Origin: Halorubrum sp. Hd13
GTDB taxonomy: Archaea; Halobacteriota; Halobacteria; Halobacteriales; Haloferacaceae
DNA length: 53,820 bases
Direction of reading: 5' to 3'
Assembly (NCBI RefSeq): GCF_002252755.1
Contig: NZ_NHOY01000017.1
Coordinates: forward strand, 9,370-63,189
Shown in pieces: positions 8,660 to 16,623 of the stretch. The translations under genes and the position numbers were made by a program. Each line of letters opens with the position of its first letter. The first letter of the stretch is position 1. The notes under the pieces are model-generated. The model saw nothing but the letters and a program-made list of their open reading frames with translations. It did no database searches and was not told the origin of the DNA.

Positions 8660-9730
8660 ATGGAGTCGCAACCTCCCCGAATGCAGGTCGATCGTGTACG
8701 CCAGCCAAACGAAGAGCAACTTGCCATTGATGCGGCCGATATACATGTCACATATGCGGATGGGACGGAGGCCGTTCGCGGTGTCGATCTCACTGTTGAG
8801 AAGGGCGAATTCTTCGGCTTTCTGGGTCCGAATGGTGCCGGAAAGACGACGACTATCAAGACCCTCGTGACACTGCTCCATCCGAATCACGGTTCGGTGA
8901 CCATCAACGGATATGACGTCGAAACGGAGCCACAGGCGGTGTCTGAATCCATCGGCTACATGGCTCAAGAGACCAGCGTCGACGAGGAACTCACCGCGCG
9001 TGAGAACATTCAATTTGCTTGCAAGGTGTATGGGGTCCCAGCCTCCGAGCAAGATGAACGTATCGAGAAACTTCTCGATTTGGTCGGTCTCACGGACGTT
9101 GCTGACAAGCGGGCAGAGAACTACTCCGGCGGGATGAAAAAGCGACTGGACGCTGCCACCGTCCTCGTGCATCGACCGCCGCTGGTGTTCCTTGATGAAC
9201 CGACGACCGGGCTCGACCCTGAAGCCAGAATGCGCCTTTGGAACTACTTCGAGCAGCTCAACGAACACGGAACGACCGTGTTTCTCACGACACAGTATCT
9301 CGAAGAAGTGGACCGTCTCTGCGACCGCCTGTCCGTGATTCAGGACGGGAAAATTATCGCAACTGACACCCCGGACGCTCTCAAGTCGGCTGTTGGTGGC
9401 GACATTCTTGACCTAGCACTAGAAGACTCGTCCAGACAAGAGACAGAACGCGCAATAGAAGTAGTGCGTGAATCGGACGCCCTCGAAGCGGCGACTATTG
9501 AAACAACGGACGATGGATTCACCATCACAGCCGAAGACGCTCGGGAAGCTGTAGGTGACCTCTTCGTCGCGCTGCACAAGGCTGACGTCGTAGTCACTGG
9601 ATTCGATGTCCGGTCGCCCACGCTTGATGACGTGTTCCTTACGCTCACTGGTGAGAGTCTGGAGGCTTCCAACCAAGACGGGGCGAACGAACAGAGAGTT
9701 ACTGTCCCTGAACAGGAGGTGGCCGAATGA
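8660..9730 (+). CDS. ABC-2 type exporter ATP-binding protein (DrrA/NatA-like)
   Basis: A 356-residue ATPase from the ATG before ESQPPRMQ; in-frame starts at 8612 and 8681 are alternatives. Walker A GPNGAGKTT lies at about 56-64, followed by the Q-loop region (YMAQETSVDEELTARENI), ABC signature YSGGMKKRLD and Walker B LVFLDEPTTGLDPEAR. The H-loop position reads TTQYLEE, with Gln as in many drug-export DrrA proteins. A C-terminal accessory domain (about 240-340) ends with the LDDVFLTLTGE motif usual for this subfamily. Its stop overlaps the permease start (ATGA), so the two are translationally coupled. It probably drives export of a hydrophobic or toxic compound; the substrate is unknown. Confidence 0.9.
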   Translation: MESQPPRMQVDRVRQPNEEQLAIDAADIHVTYADGTEAVRGVDLTVEKGEFFGFLGPNGAGKTTTIKTLVTLLHPNHGSVTINGYDVETEPQAVSESIGYMAQETSVDEELTARENIQFACKVYGVPASEQDERIEKLLDLVGLTDVADKRAENYSGGMKKRLDAATVLVHRPPLVFLDEPTTGLDPEARMRLWNYFEQLNEHGTTVFLTTQYLEEVDRLCDRLSVIQDGKIIATDTPDALKSAVGGDILDLALEDSSRQETERAIEVVRESDALEAATIETTDDGFTITAEDAREAVGDLFVALHKADVVVTGFDVRSPTLDDVFLTLTGESLEASNQDGANEQRVTVPEQEVAE

Positions 9731-10644
9731 GCAATATCACCGATGAGGGTGATGTCTCTGGTAGCGATACCGCACAGAAAGCTCCGGGGAACAGCTCTGT
9801 GGCAGACATGCAGATCAGTGTCAAACGGTGGCTCGTCAAGACATCCCGGAACCCCTTCGTGACGTTCTCATCGCTGATCCAGCCGGTCATCTTCTTCGTG
9901 TTGATGGCTGAAGTCCTCGGCGCTATTGTCAGCGGCGCACTGGCTCAGACGGTCGGTAGTGACATCAACTACATCACGTACCTCACCCCAGCCATCGTGA
10001 TTCAGTCCGCGCTCGCTGCGGCTGCGGTCTCCGGTATCGGATTAGTCGACGACATGGACACGGGAATGTTCGAGAAACTCCTCGCCTCACCGATGGACCG
10101 GGGTGCCATGTTCCTCGGCAAAGTCCTGTCGGAGGTGGTCCGAATTGTCGTCCAGACCACAATCATCCTCTTGCTTGGCTACGTGATGCTGTATCTCCAG
10201 TCAGGCGCGTCGGTCGGGAGCTATCTCCGGACAGGGCTACTGGGTTTCATTGGCGTCATAGCGATTGCAGTGATATTCGGTGGCGCGTTCATGGCGTTCT
10301 CGAATATCGTCGCGCTCGTAACGCATGATCAAGAGGCGACGACCATGATCGCCAATCTTCTGACGTTTCCGCTGTTGTTCATCTCCAGTGCGTTTGTCCC
10401 GCTTGAGGTTCTTCCAGGATGGATTCAGTCAGTTGCAGTGGTCAATCCTATCACCTACGGTGTTGACGGTGTTCGAGCGTTCATGCTCGGCCAGAATGTG
10501 ATGACGGTTTTTTACGTAACGGCCTTCTCGGGTCTCTGGAATACAGTAATTCCTTCTGTCGCCGTTCTCATCGGTTTCAACGTCGTTCTCGGTGGGTTTG
10601 CCGTCCACCTGCTCAACCGAGCTTCCAAAGCCAAAGTCCAGTAA
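9727..10644 (+). CDS. ABC-2 type exporter permease (DrrB-like)
   Basis: A 305-residue ABC-2 membrane subunit. A polar N-terminus (about 35 residues) is followed by the family's first helix region (NPFVTFSSLIQPVIFFVLMAEVL), the motif DDMDTGMFEKLLASPMDRGAMFLGKVLSE between helices two and three, and four further spans. The typical segment LTFPLLFISSAFVPLEVLPGWIQSVAVVNPITYGVDGVR is also present. It overlaps the ATPase gene by four bases. Together they form a homodimeric-type exporter with one ATPase and one permease gene. No transcription terminator is obvious before the transposase that follows 76 bases later. Confidence 0.9.
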   Translation: MSNITDEGDVSGSDTAQKAPGNSSVADMQISVKRWLVKTSRNPFVTFSSLIQPVIFFVLMAEVLGAIVSGALAQTVGSDINYITYLTPAIVIQSALAAAAVSGIGLVDDMDTGMFEKLLASPMDRGAMFLGKVLSEVVRIVVQTTIILLLGYVMLYLQSGASVGSYLRTGLLGFIGVIAIAVIFGGAFMAFSNIVALVTHDQEATTMIANLLTFPLLFISSAFVPLEVLPGWIQSVAVVNPITYGVDGVRAFMLGQNVMTVFYVTAFSGLWNTVIPSVAVLIGFNVVLGGFAVHLLNRASKAKVQ

Positions 10645-10720
10645 TCATGTCATTCGTTCTCACATCAATCATATATAAGATAAATATCGAAACCGGCGAC
10701 CGAAGTGAGTGCTGAGGTAA

Positions 10721-11713
10721 ATGAGTTTGACTATTCTACGAGAGGACTCCTACATTGAGGCGTTTTTCGATATTGTAGAGACGGAGACTCTCGCACTGTT
10801 CGAGCATCTTCAATTCGAGTTCCTGACCGAATTCGATGTGTTCGCCCCCACTCCCGAGGGGCGAACACGTGAACACCACCCGCCGGAGCTGTTTTGAGGC
10901 TTTCTGCACTGCTACTACAAGGACATCTACGGCATCCGCCCGGTTACACGCGAACTCAACAACGACCCCGTCTGGCTCGGATGTGGCTTTAATCGGCCAC
11001 CCTCACGAGACGCAGTCGACCGCTTTCTCACCGACCTCGAACACATCGTCAAGGAAGTTTTCGAGCGCCTCGTCAAGCAGGCCGCTCGACGGGGCTTGCT
11101 CGACTCTACGTTTTGCATCGATTCGACCGATATCCGGGCTATGCCTACCGATTCCGACGCCTCGAAGAACTACGACCCGACTGCCGAGGAGTACTACTAC
11201 GGCTACGGCTGCACGGTAGTCTCGACCGGCGCAAAGATTCCGATTGCGGCGGAGTTCACCCAGAGCAAGCAGGCGTCCCAAGAGACGGCGATGCGTGTTA
11301 CCCGTGACGCGCTCGTCGTCAAGCAGCCGATGTGGATGCTCGGCGACAGCGCCTACGATATCCTCGACTGGCACGATCATTTGCTGAGTACAGGGGTGGT
11401 GCCGGTCGTCCCGTACAACCCGCGCAATACCGATGACCCGCTCGACATCGAGTACAGGGTCGAAGACCGCATCGAGACTCACAGTGAGAGTGTCCATCTC
11501 AAGCAATCAATTTTAGACGAGACGTACAACCGCCGGTCACAGGCCGAACGAACACTCGGAGCCTGCAAGGACTGCGGCCTCGGGACGCTGCGCGCCAGAG
11601 GCCGCGTCCACGCGCGAGCGCAAGTCTTCCTCGCGCTATGTCTCCGGCTGGTCGTCGTAATCACAAACTACGAGCGCGGGGATGCTCCGGGAAGCACGAC
11701 CATCAGGGTATGA
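10721..11713 (+). pseudogene. IS4/IS5-like DDE transposase with in-frame TGA
   Basis: From the ATG at 10721 the frame reads SLTILREDSYIEAFFDIVE and on to ELF, then TGA at 10895-10897, then GFLHCYYKDIYGIRPVTREL and a complete C-terminal part to 11713. Candidate catalytic residues are the Asp in CIDSTDIRAMP, the Asp in LGDSAYDILDW and the Glu in RRSQAERTLGA. Read through, it is 330 residues, the usual length for this kind of haloarchaeal transposase. The stop is explained by a CGA-to-TGA change (LFRGFLHC expected). A TATA-like ATATATAAG lies at 10669-10677. Only a 205-residue C-terminal piece (from 11096) could be translated, so it is probably inactive unless helped in trans. Confidence 0.8.
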
Positions 11714-11731
11714 AACAGTTCTAACTCCGCA

Positions 11732-11878
11732 GAGGGTGCCATAGAACTCTCCACATACCTTCGGTAGTAGCTGAGTGAACGGTAGCTGATAGCAGAGTTT
11801 TTGCCAGGGCCTGTGAACCCATGGTAGCCGTCTTCTCCGCTACTATCCACACCATGCTAACCGTTCTATGACACCCTC
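11732..11878. repeat. 147-bp unit with 16-bp terminal inverted repeats (MITE-like or nested IS end)
   Basis: GAGGGTGCCATAGAAC at 11732-11747 faces GTTCTATGACACCCTC at 11863-11878, with one mismatch. The inside has no reading frame of note. Only the right end has the octamer found at 7769, so the inner end seems to be an older or duplicated terminus. Confidence 0.55.
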
Positions 11879-11886
11879 ATATTCCG
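11879..11886. repeat. 8-bp target-site duplication, right copy
   Basis: ATATTCCG directly after the right terminal inverted repeat, identical to 7769-7776. Confidence 0.8.
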
Positions 11887-12285
11887 TCCTATACATGGCG
11901 TTCCTGAAGTTTCTCTGGCGGGTGATGTGTTCCACAGTTCAATTCGAGGAGTCCCTGAATCGCACCATAATCTCAGGACGACATCGAGAATACCGACTGT
12001 CCTACTGTGTCTCAATATATAATGCACGGATGGATACGGCGGGAGCCATGTGTCCATACAGATCGTATCTATTGGTATGTCCTGAGCAACAATTGATGAA
12101 GAGACAGTTGTACAGGATCGTGACGAGCAGACGCAGCCGCTGAGCAGAACGTTCGATGTGGCTATCTCGTTGTTTCTCGTACTCGCAGAGCGGTTTTCGG
12201 AGCTGCCGGATACCTCCTCGCCGGGTTCGCGGACGTTGGGCGGGTCACGTCCTGGGTAGCTTCCGGACGGATTACATCGACTGAG
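11887..12285. other. Gene-poor stretch with possible decayed membrane-protein piece
   Basis: No intact gene is recognised. Between about 12150 and 12285 two different forward frames give hydrophobic runs (FDVAISLFLVLA, then GAAGYLLAGFADVG reaching the start of the next gene). That would fit a frameshifted small membrane protein or an N-terminal extension that has decayed. Confidence 0.25.
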
Positions 12286-12801
12286 ATGAGTGACCCCGAA
12301 CTGATCGACGCGGTCTACGCCTTCATTTGGGGAAACGGAGTCAGCTTGACACTAACCGGCGTGATGCTGGTCGTGGCTGGTATCGCGTTCTTCGGGTTCC
12401 AGACCCGCGCGCGTCGACGCTTCGACGCAACCGGGATTGTATCGCCGAGCACGACCGAAAACGCCATCCTCGGGGCGATGGTCACGATCGTCGCGTCGTT
12501 CGTGCCGTTCTCCCCCGTCATCGGTGGCGGGGTCTCTGGCTACCTCAACCGCGGATCGGATAGCAGTGCCGTTCGAACTGGTGGCTTGGCTGGCCTATTC
12601 GCCACCATCCCGGTCATCACCGTGTTCGCAGTCGTCATCTGGAGTCTCCTGGAGAGCGCCACGGGGCTGACGGCGATCATCGTCGCTACCCTGGCATTCT
12701 CGCTGATAATCTCTGTGGCGTACATGGTCGGCCTGAGCATCCTCGGTGCCTACCTGGGCACCCACCCATCGTTCGCTAACACGTTCGGTGACGCCGAATA
12801 G
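12286..12801 (+). CDS. DUF5518-like membrane protein
   Basis: A 171-residue protein with four to five hydrophobic segments. The centre GGGVSGYLNRGSDSSAVRTGGLAGLFATIP is characteristic of the haloarchaeal DUF5518 family, in which a glycine-rich GGxxAGYL segment is followed by a short polar loop and a second GGLAG helix. The N-terminus (AFIWGNGVSLTLTGVMLVVAGIAFFGF) is an extra hydrophobic hairpin. The function is unknown. The start ATG follows an in-frame hydrophobic stretch without an upstream start. It stands alone between the mobile unit and the decayed HTH_10 copy. Confidence 0.65.
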   Translation: MSDPELIDAVYAFIWGNGVSLTLTGVMLVVAGIAFFGFQTRARRRFDATGIVSPSTTENAILGAMVTIVASFVPFSPVIGGGVSGYLNRGSDSSAVRTGGLAGLFATIPVITVFAVVIWSLLESATGLTAIIVATLAFSLIISVAYMVGLSILGAYLGTHPSFANTFGDAE

Positions 12802-13059
12802 AGGGGGGATCGGGTTTAGGCTAGCAGATATCGGCGGCCCCGTCTTCGCCCGAAAATACTACTACTCCCGTTCCGACTATTCTTGGTTCCCCTTTCCGGC
12901 TATCGGGAGTTCACGCAGCCTTCATGAGAGTCGTAGTTATCGCGACACCAACCCGAAGACAACGCCAGCGAGTAGACAGCACTAGGGGTTGAAACCTTTC
13001 TGCGACGGTACCAGTATATGGAAACTCGATGGATACGACGGGACGGTACCACCCCTGTA

Positions 13060-13190
13060 CCGTACGTCTCTGGTTCGGCCGTGACATCTCGGAGAGTGTA
13101 AGGACGCTTGGTGGCACGCGGAACTCTCCGAAGATGCTTCTAGAATAATAGTTCCCAACTGAACTCAATAGCTGTTCGGAAGAGTGTCTG
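13060..13190 (-). pseudogene. Decayed copy of the start and promoter of a short HTH_10 gene
   Basis: On the minus strand from about 13138 the translation SIFGEFRVPPSVLTLSEM matches the N-terminus of the HTH_10 protein at 6111-6794 (SIFGEFRVPPRALALSET). The bases upstream also align with that gene's promoter; for example GCTGTTCGGAAGAGTG corresponds to ACTGTTCGGGAGGCAG. The start codon has become AGA and homology ends after about 23 codons. The surrounding 12802-13262 holds no intact gene. A short hydrophobic reverse frame near 12940-12985 (CCLLAGVVFGLVSR) may be another relic. Confidence 0.6.
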
Positions 13191-13262
13191 TAGTGGCGAA
13201 ACCGAGGCTTAGTACGGTGCCACGATGTTTCCCCACTCTCGTCGGCGATCATCCGCGAGGGC

Positions 13263-13868
13263 TCACTGTGTTTCGAGAAACACTGTAGCAATTCGGCCCG
13301 ATAATCGTGCGGCCTGGTTTAGGATGTAGGCGGTAATCCCGAGGGCAATAATACCGATAGGAACCGCTACGATCGCTTCCGGTAATGTATCAATCGTTCA
13401 GACGCCGAGTTGGATGCCGTCTTCAACGAGGGAATAGGTGAGTGGTGCCGTGAGCAACCCGATTGAGACGGTCAGTGTCGTCACTACGAGAGTAAAGGAC
13501 GCGATGCCGACCGGGAACTTCAAAAGCAGATAGCAAAGCCCCACCCAAGTTGAACGCGCCGTCAGGCGAGTCCTCGCTCGCGACCAGATACCCTCGTCCA
13601 CCCCGGTCTCCATATCGTCGGGTGCTTGAATACCAAGCCCAAGGAGGTTGTTTGCAAGGCGGCGTTCAAACGAAGCCAGCCGGCGACTCCCAATTACGAC
13701 AGCGATCAAGAGCGGAATTCCGAGTAGCGTAACCACGAGTCCGATGCCGAGTGTCAATCCAGTTGTTAGGACGACAAAATACAGTCTTCCTAAGGGGAAC
13801 GTCAGCAGGAGATAGAGGGGATTTCGGTATGTTTGGGGGCGGATAACTGATCCGAGCGTCTGACTCAA
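13263..13868 (-). pseudogene. Sensor-domain membrane protein interrupted by TGA
   Basis: The frame from 13868 encodes an integral membrane protein with two similar halves: RNPLYLLLTFPLGRLYFVVLTTGLTLGIGLVVTLLGIPLL and LLKFPVGIASFTLVVTTLTVSIGLLTAPL. This is the layout of the putative sensor domain (PF13796 type). It stops at TGA 13398-13400 after GIQLGV, but the same frame continues TIDTLPEAIVAVPIGIIALGITAYILNQAARLSGRIATVFLETQ to a stop at 13263-13265, as in full-length relatives. A TGG-to-TGA change is the simplest cause. The product to 13398 (156 residues) lacks the last membrane span. No kinase or transcription domain is attached. Confidence 0.7.
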
Positions 13869-13948
13869 TAGTGACTGCTATCGGCGATCCTCGGACGTGC
13901 TAACAGTTCGTGCAATGATGTTTTGTGGTATAACTTTGTACCCCAGTT

Positions 13949-14770
13949 CTATCCAGATGGCCGTTCGACAGCATCAGGACTGATCTCAGCTTCACCACCA
14001 GCTTGGGCGGCACGCCGGTCCTGCCAGAGGAGCCACATCCCCATCAGACCGACCACGACTGACAGGCCGAGATACGCGAGTATGAACGTCGTCGTTTCCT
14101 CAGCACCGATTGTGGCGGGGACCAGCGGAAGCGTGATGTCGGCCGCGACGTGCCAGACGACGAGCGGCCAGAGGCTCCCCAGTCGGAACGCAACAGCTGC
14201 CAGGCCGATCGCCATCGGAATCATCAGGACGACCCCGATCAGCCAGTCACCGACCGATGCACCGAATATCACCTGCGAGACGTGGGATAGCGCGAACAGT
14301 GCTGCAGTCACGAGGGCGGCGAACAATCGCCCATTCGATTCGAGGGCGCGGAGTAACACTCCTCGGTAGAGGAGTTCTTCGCTGAGACCAGCACCCAGTG
14401 CGCTCCCGACGACGATGACGAGCAACGCGACCCATCCGGATAATGTCGCGCCCTCAGTGAGCGAAACGTCGGGAATGGCGATTCCGAACGCGAACGGGAG
14501 GGCCACGAACCCGAATAGCGGCACGAGATACACCAGCGCACGGCGATTGACCGGTGCGGCCAAGCGGATCTTGCCCCACCAGCCGAGCCACGCGACGAGC
14601 CCGATGACGAATGCGACCAAGATCCAGTTCGTGATCAAGGAGATGCCATCGAGCGTGAGGCTCGGGAATACGGCGCCCAGTATGTATCGCGTGGCGATGA
14701 ATAAGGCGACGATGAACCCGAGGGTTCCGACCGCGAAGCTCAGCGGGCGACGCTCGACGAAGGTTGTCAT
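13949..14770 (-). CDS. CPBP family intramembrane metalloprotease
   Basis: A 273-residue membrane protein from the ATG of TTFVERRPLSFAVG; the longer frame to 14896 adds a non-hydrophobic extension. About eight spans are seen. The CPBP/Abi signature is complete: motif 1 GLSEELLYRGVLLRAL (Glu-Glu and Arg), motif 2 ALFALSHVS (His), and the later WHVAADI segment with His and Asp. These proteases resemble Rce1 and in prokaryotes are linked to bacteriocin immunity or membrane-protein processing. The substrate here is unknown. It follows the alpha/beta hydrolase on the same strand after 122 bases. Confidence 0.85.
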   Translation of the reverse strand: MTTFVERRPLSFAVGTLGFIVALFIATRYILGAVFPSLTLDGISLITNWILVAFVIGLVAWLGWWGKIRLAAPVNRRALVYLVPLFGFVALPFAFGIAIPDVSLTEGATLSGWVALLVIVVGSALGAGLSEELLYRGVLLRALESNGRLFAALVTAALFALSHVSQVIFGASVGDWLIGVVLMIPMAIGLAAVAFRLGSLWPLVVWHVAADITLPLVPATIGAEETTTFILAYLGLSVVVGLMGMWLLWQDRRAAQAGGEAEISPDAVERPSG

Positions 14771-14892
14771 ATGAATAGAGACGTCTGAACAGCAGAAGTG
14801 TTCTCGCACAGTACTCATCCGTGTTTTATATACTCGGTCTTCACCATCCATGCCGTCCGACAACGACAAGATGGGTATCTCGAGCGGGAAGG

Positions 14893-15855
14893 TCACTCCT
14901 CGTCAGGGCCAAACCGTTCATCCAGAAATCCCCGAATATGGTCGGTTACACGTTCTTGGCCTGGGAGCGAGAGGAAGTGCCGTTCGCCAGCCAGGGTGAT
15001 ACACTCGACGAGTGCTGGTAACGTCTGCTCGACACGCGGACGAATTCGACTCGCCGGGAAGAACGGGTCCCGTTCGCTCAAGATGACCAGGGTCGGCGTG
15101 TCGAACGCGGCCAGGTCTGCCAGGTCGTCCGGACCGGGGAATGAAGCCTGAAGATCGCCCGTCCGGAGTGCTTGCCCGACAGTCTCGATGACGACGTCGT
15201 CGACAGTTTCTATCGGATCGCTGAACATCGGGGCCAGGGCACGGCTCAATAGCCCTCGTCGTGGGACGACTCGATACGCCAGCGACAGAACGACGATTCG
15301 AGCGAGAGCCGACGAGAGGGGAGTACCGAACCCTGCGGGAGCGACCAGTACGGCTGCAGCGATTCGGTCAGGGGCGTGAACTGCCGCCTCCAAGAGAACT
15401 CCCCCACCGTGAGAGACCCCAATCATCGCTGCCCGATCGATTCCGAGGTCATCGAGCACGTCGGCGACCCACGGACCGTACTCGTCGGGTTCGTGCGGGT
15501 CGCTCCAGCCGGGCTGTCCGGGCGTATCCGGCGCGATGAGGTAGTACTCGCTGGAAAGTTCCTGAACCCACGCGAGGGTCACCGGATTCGTGACGTTGCC
15601 GCCCTGGAACACCACTACCGGCGGTGCAGTTGCATCCCCAGCAGTCAGGACGTGCGTTCGGCCTGTTCTGGTCTCGATCCGCCGGTCGGTAACGGGGACA
15701 TCGAGGAGTACGCTGATGGCGTCGTCGTAGAGGTCCCCGAACCGAGACACCCTGGCAGGTCGAATACCGCCGTCGACCGAGCCAGCAGATTGCTCGGAAA
15801 ACTCCATGCTATCAGTGGCAGCGGGTTCGCGACCAGAGCGAGGTCGTGTATTCAT
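14893..15855 (-). CDS. Alpha/beta hydrolase
   Basis: A 320-residue soluble hydrolase from the ATG of NTRPRSGREP; the longer frame to 15957 lacks family features. The oxyanion region is VVFQGGNVTNP, the nucleophile elbow is IGVSHGGGVLLEAA (Ser), the acid is in VILSERDPFFP (Asp) and the base is the His in AGERHFLSLPG. A TAP-like or proline-iminopeptidase-like fold is likely, but the substrate cannot be deduced. The segment PDTPGQPGWSDPHEP is typical of esterases close to haloalkane-dehalogenase relatives. It is probably co-oriented with the CPBP protease and divergent from the YbjQ gene. Confidence 0.85.
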   Translation of the reverse strand: MNTRPRSGREPAATDSMEFSEQSAGSVDGGIRPARVSRFGDLYDDAISVLLDVPVTDRRIETRTGRTHVLTAGDATAPPVVVFQGGNVTNPVTLAWVQELSSEYYLIAPDTPGQPGWSDPHEPDEYGPWVADVLDDLGIDRAAMIGVSHGGGVLLEAAVHAPDRIAAAVLVAPAGFGTPLSSALARIVVLSLAYRVVPRRGLLSRALAPMFSDPIETVDDVVIETVGQALRTGDLQASFPGPDDLADLAAFDTPTLVILSERDPFFPASRIRPRVEQTLPALVECITLAGERHFLSLPGQERVTDHIRGFLDERFGPDEE

Positions 15856-16003
15856 ACTAGTGACACGTCGGGTGACGCGATATAGTTGCGTGGCCACTGG
15901 TTCGCATAGCGACCTGCCCGCCTCTATCGAGGCCGTAGCCGCGCTAGGTGAACGCATGGGTCACTACTGGTTTATCATCTCTGCCCCCCTCTTAGCGGTA
16001 GAT

Positions 16004-16360
16004 ATGTCCTCAGAAGCCGTTTTGACAGATGTAGAGCAGTCACTTGTCGCCACCGTCACGACCGAGACGGTCCCTGGCCACGAGATTGTGGAGGTGCTCG
16101 GTATCGCCCGGGGCAACACTGTCCGAGCACGGAATGTGGGACGCGATATCACCCAGGGGATTCGGAATCTCGCTGGCGGCGAACTCAAGGCCTACTCGAC
16201 GTTGCTTGCCGATGCCCGAGATCAGGCCATCGAGCGGATGGAAGCGGACGCACTTGAGATGGGAGCGGACGCCGTCGTGAACGTCCGCATGGAAACGTCG
16301 GAGGTCACCCAGGGCGCGTCGGAAGTGATCGCCTACGGCACAGCTGTCAAACTCGCCTAA
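16004..16360 (+). CDS. YbjQ family (UPF0145) protein
   Basis: A small soluble protein of 118 residues starting MSSEAVLTDVEQ. It has the full YbjQ pattern: TETVPGHEIVEVLGIARGNTVRARNVGRDI, then RNLAGGELKAYSTLLADARDQAIERMEADALEMGADAVVNVRMETS and the final EVIAYGTAVKL strand. YbjQ proteins form pentameric rings and are often annotated as putative heavy-metal-binding proteins without proof. The longer frame from 15806 overlaps the divergent hydrolase gene and is not used. A TTTATCAT element at 15971 could be the TATA box for a leaderless or short-leader transcript. The 260 bases after it hold no gene. Confidence 0.88.
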   Translation: MSSEAVLTDVEQSLVATVTTETVPGHEIVEVLGIARGNTVRARNVGRDITQGIRNLAGGELKAYSTLLADARDQAIERMEADALEMGADAVVNVRMETSEVTQGASEVIAYGTAVKLA

Positions 16361-16623
16361 AAGACTCCCCGTCGCTCTGTCCCGGCCTACGATCTATATG
16401 CATTGAGAGCACCGGTCTCAACTATCAATTAGTATTGAAAAAACTCTCTCGCCGGTCCAGTTCGAATACACAGACGCCCGTGACCGCTCTCTCGAGTAAC
16501 CGAGAGATACCCATTAACGAGACATATATGTCGCGGACAGTCACGGAAGGGACACGTTCGCCGTGAGTTCACGACATTTGCGGCAGCGGTGCGTCCGTCC
16601 GCGTCGAGGTGTCCGAGCCCGCG

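Larger units (their letters stand above)
7777..11878. mobile_element. 4.1-kb transposon-like unit carrying regulator, ABC exporter and transposase
   Basis: The unit begins with GAGGGTGTCATAGAAC (7777-7792) and ends with its exact reverse complement (11863-11878). Both ends are flanked by the same octamer ATATTCCG, as expected for transposition with an 8-bp duplication. Inside are an HTH_10 regulator, an ABC-2 ATPase and permease pair, and a DDE transposase interrupted by TGA. A third, slightly diverged copy of the end (GAGGGTGCCATAGAAC, 11732-11747) faces the right end, making a nested 147-bp unit. No such end was found just upstream of the transposase, so the far end at 7777 seems to have been used and cargo captured. 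This is an inference from the repeats. Confidence 0.75.

Noticed and set aside
325-10897. Programmed TGA readthrough or TGA recoding
   Set aside because: TGA is used as a normal stop by intact genes here (for example 5285, 8570, 12801 contexts vary), no recoding element is visible, and broken genes are limited to accessory blocks.
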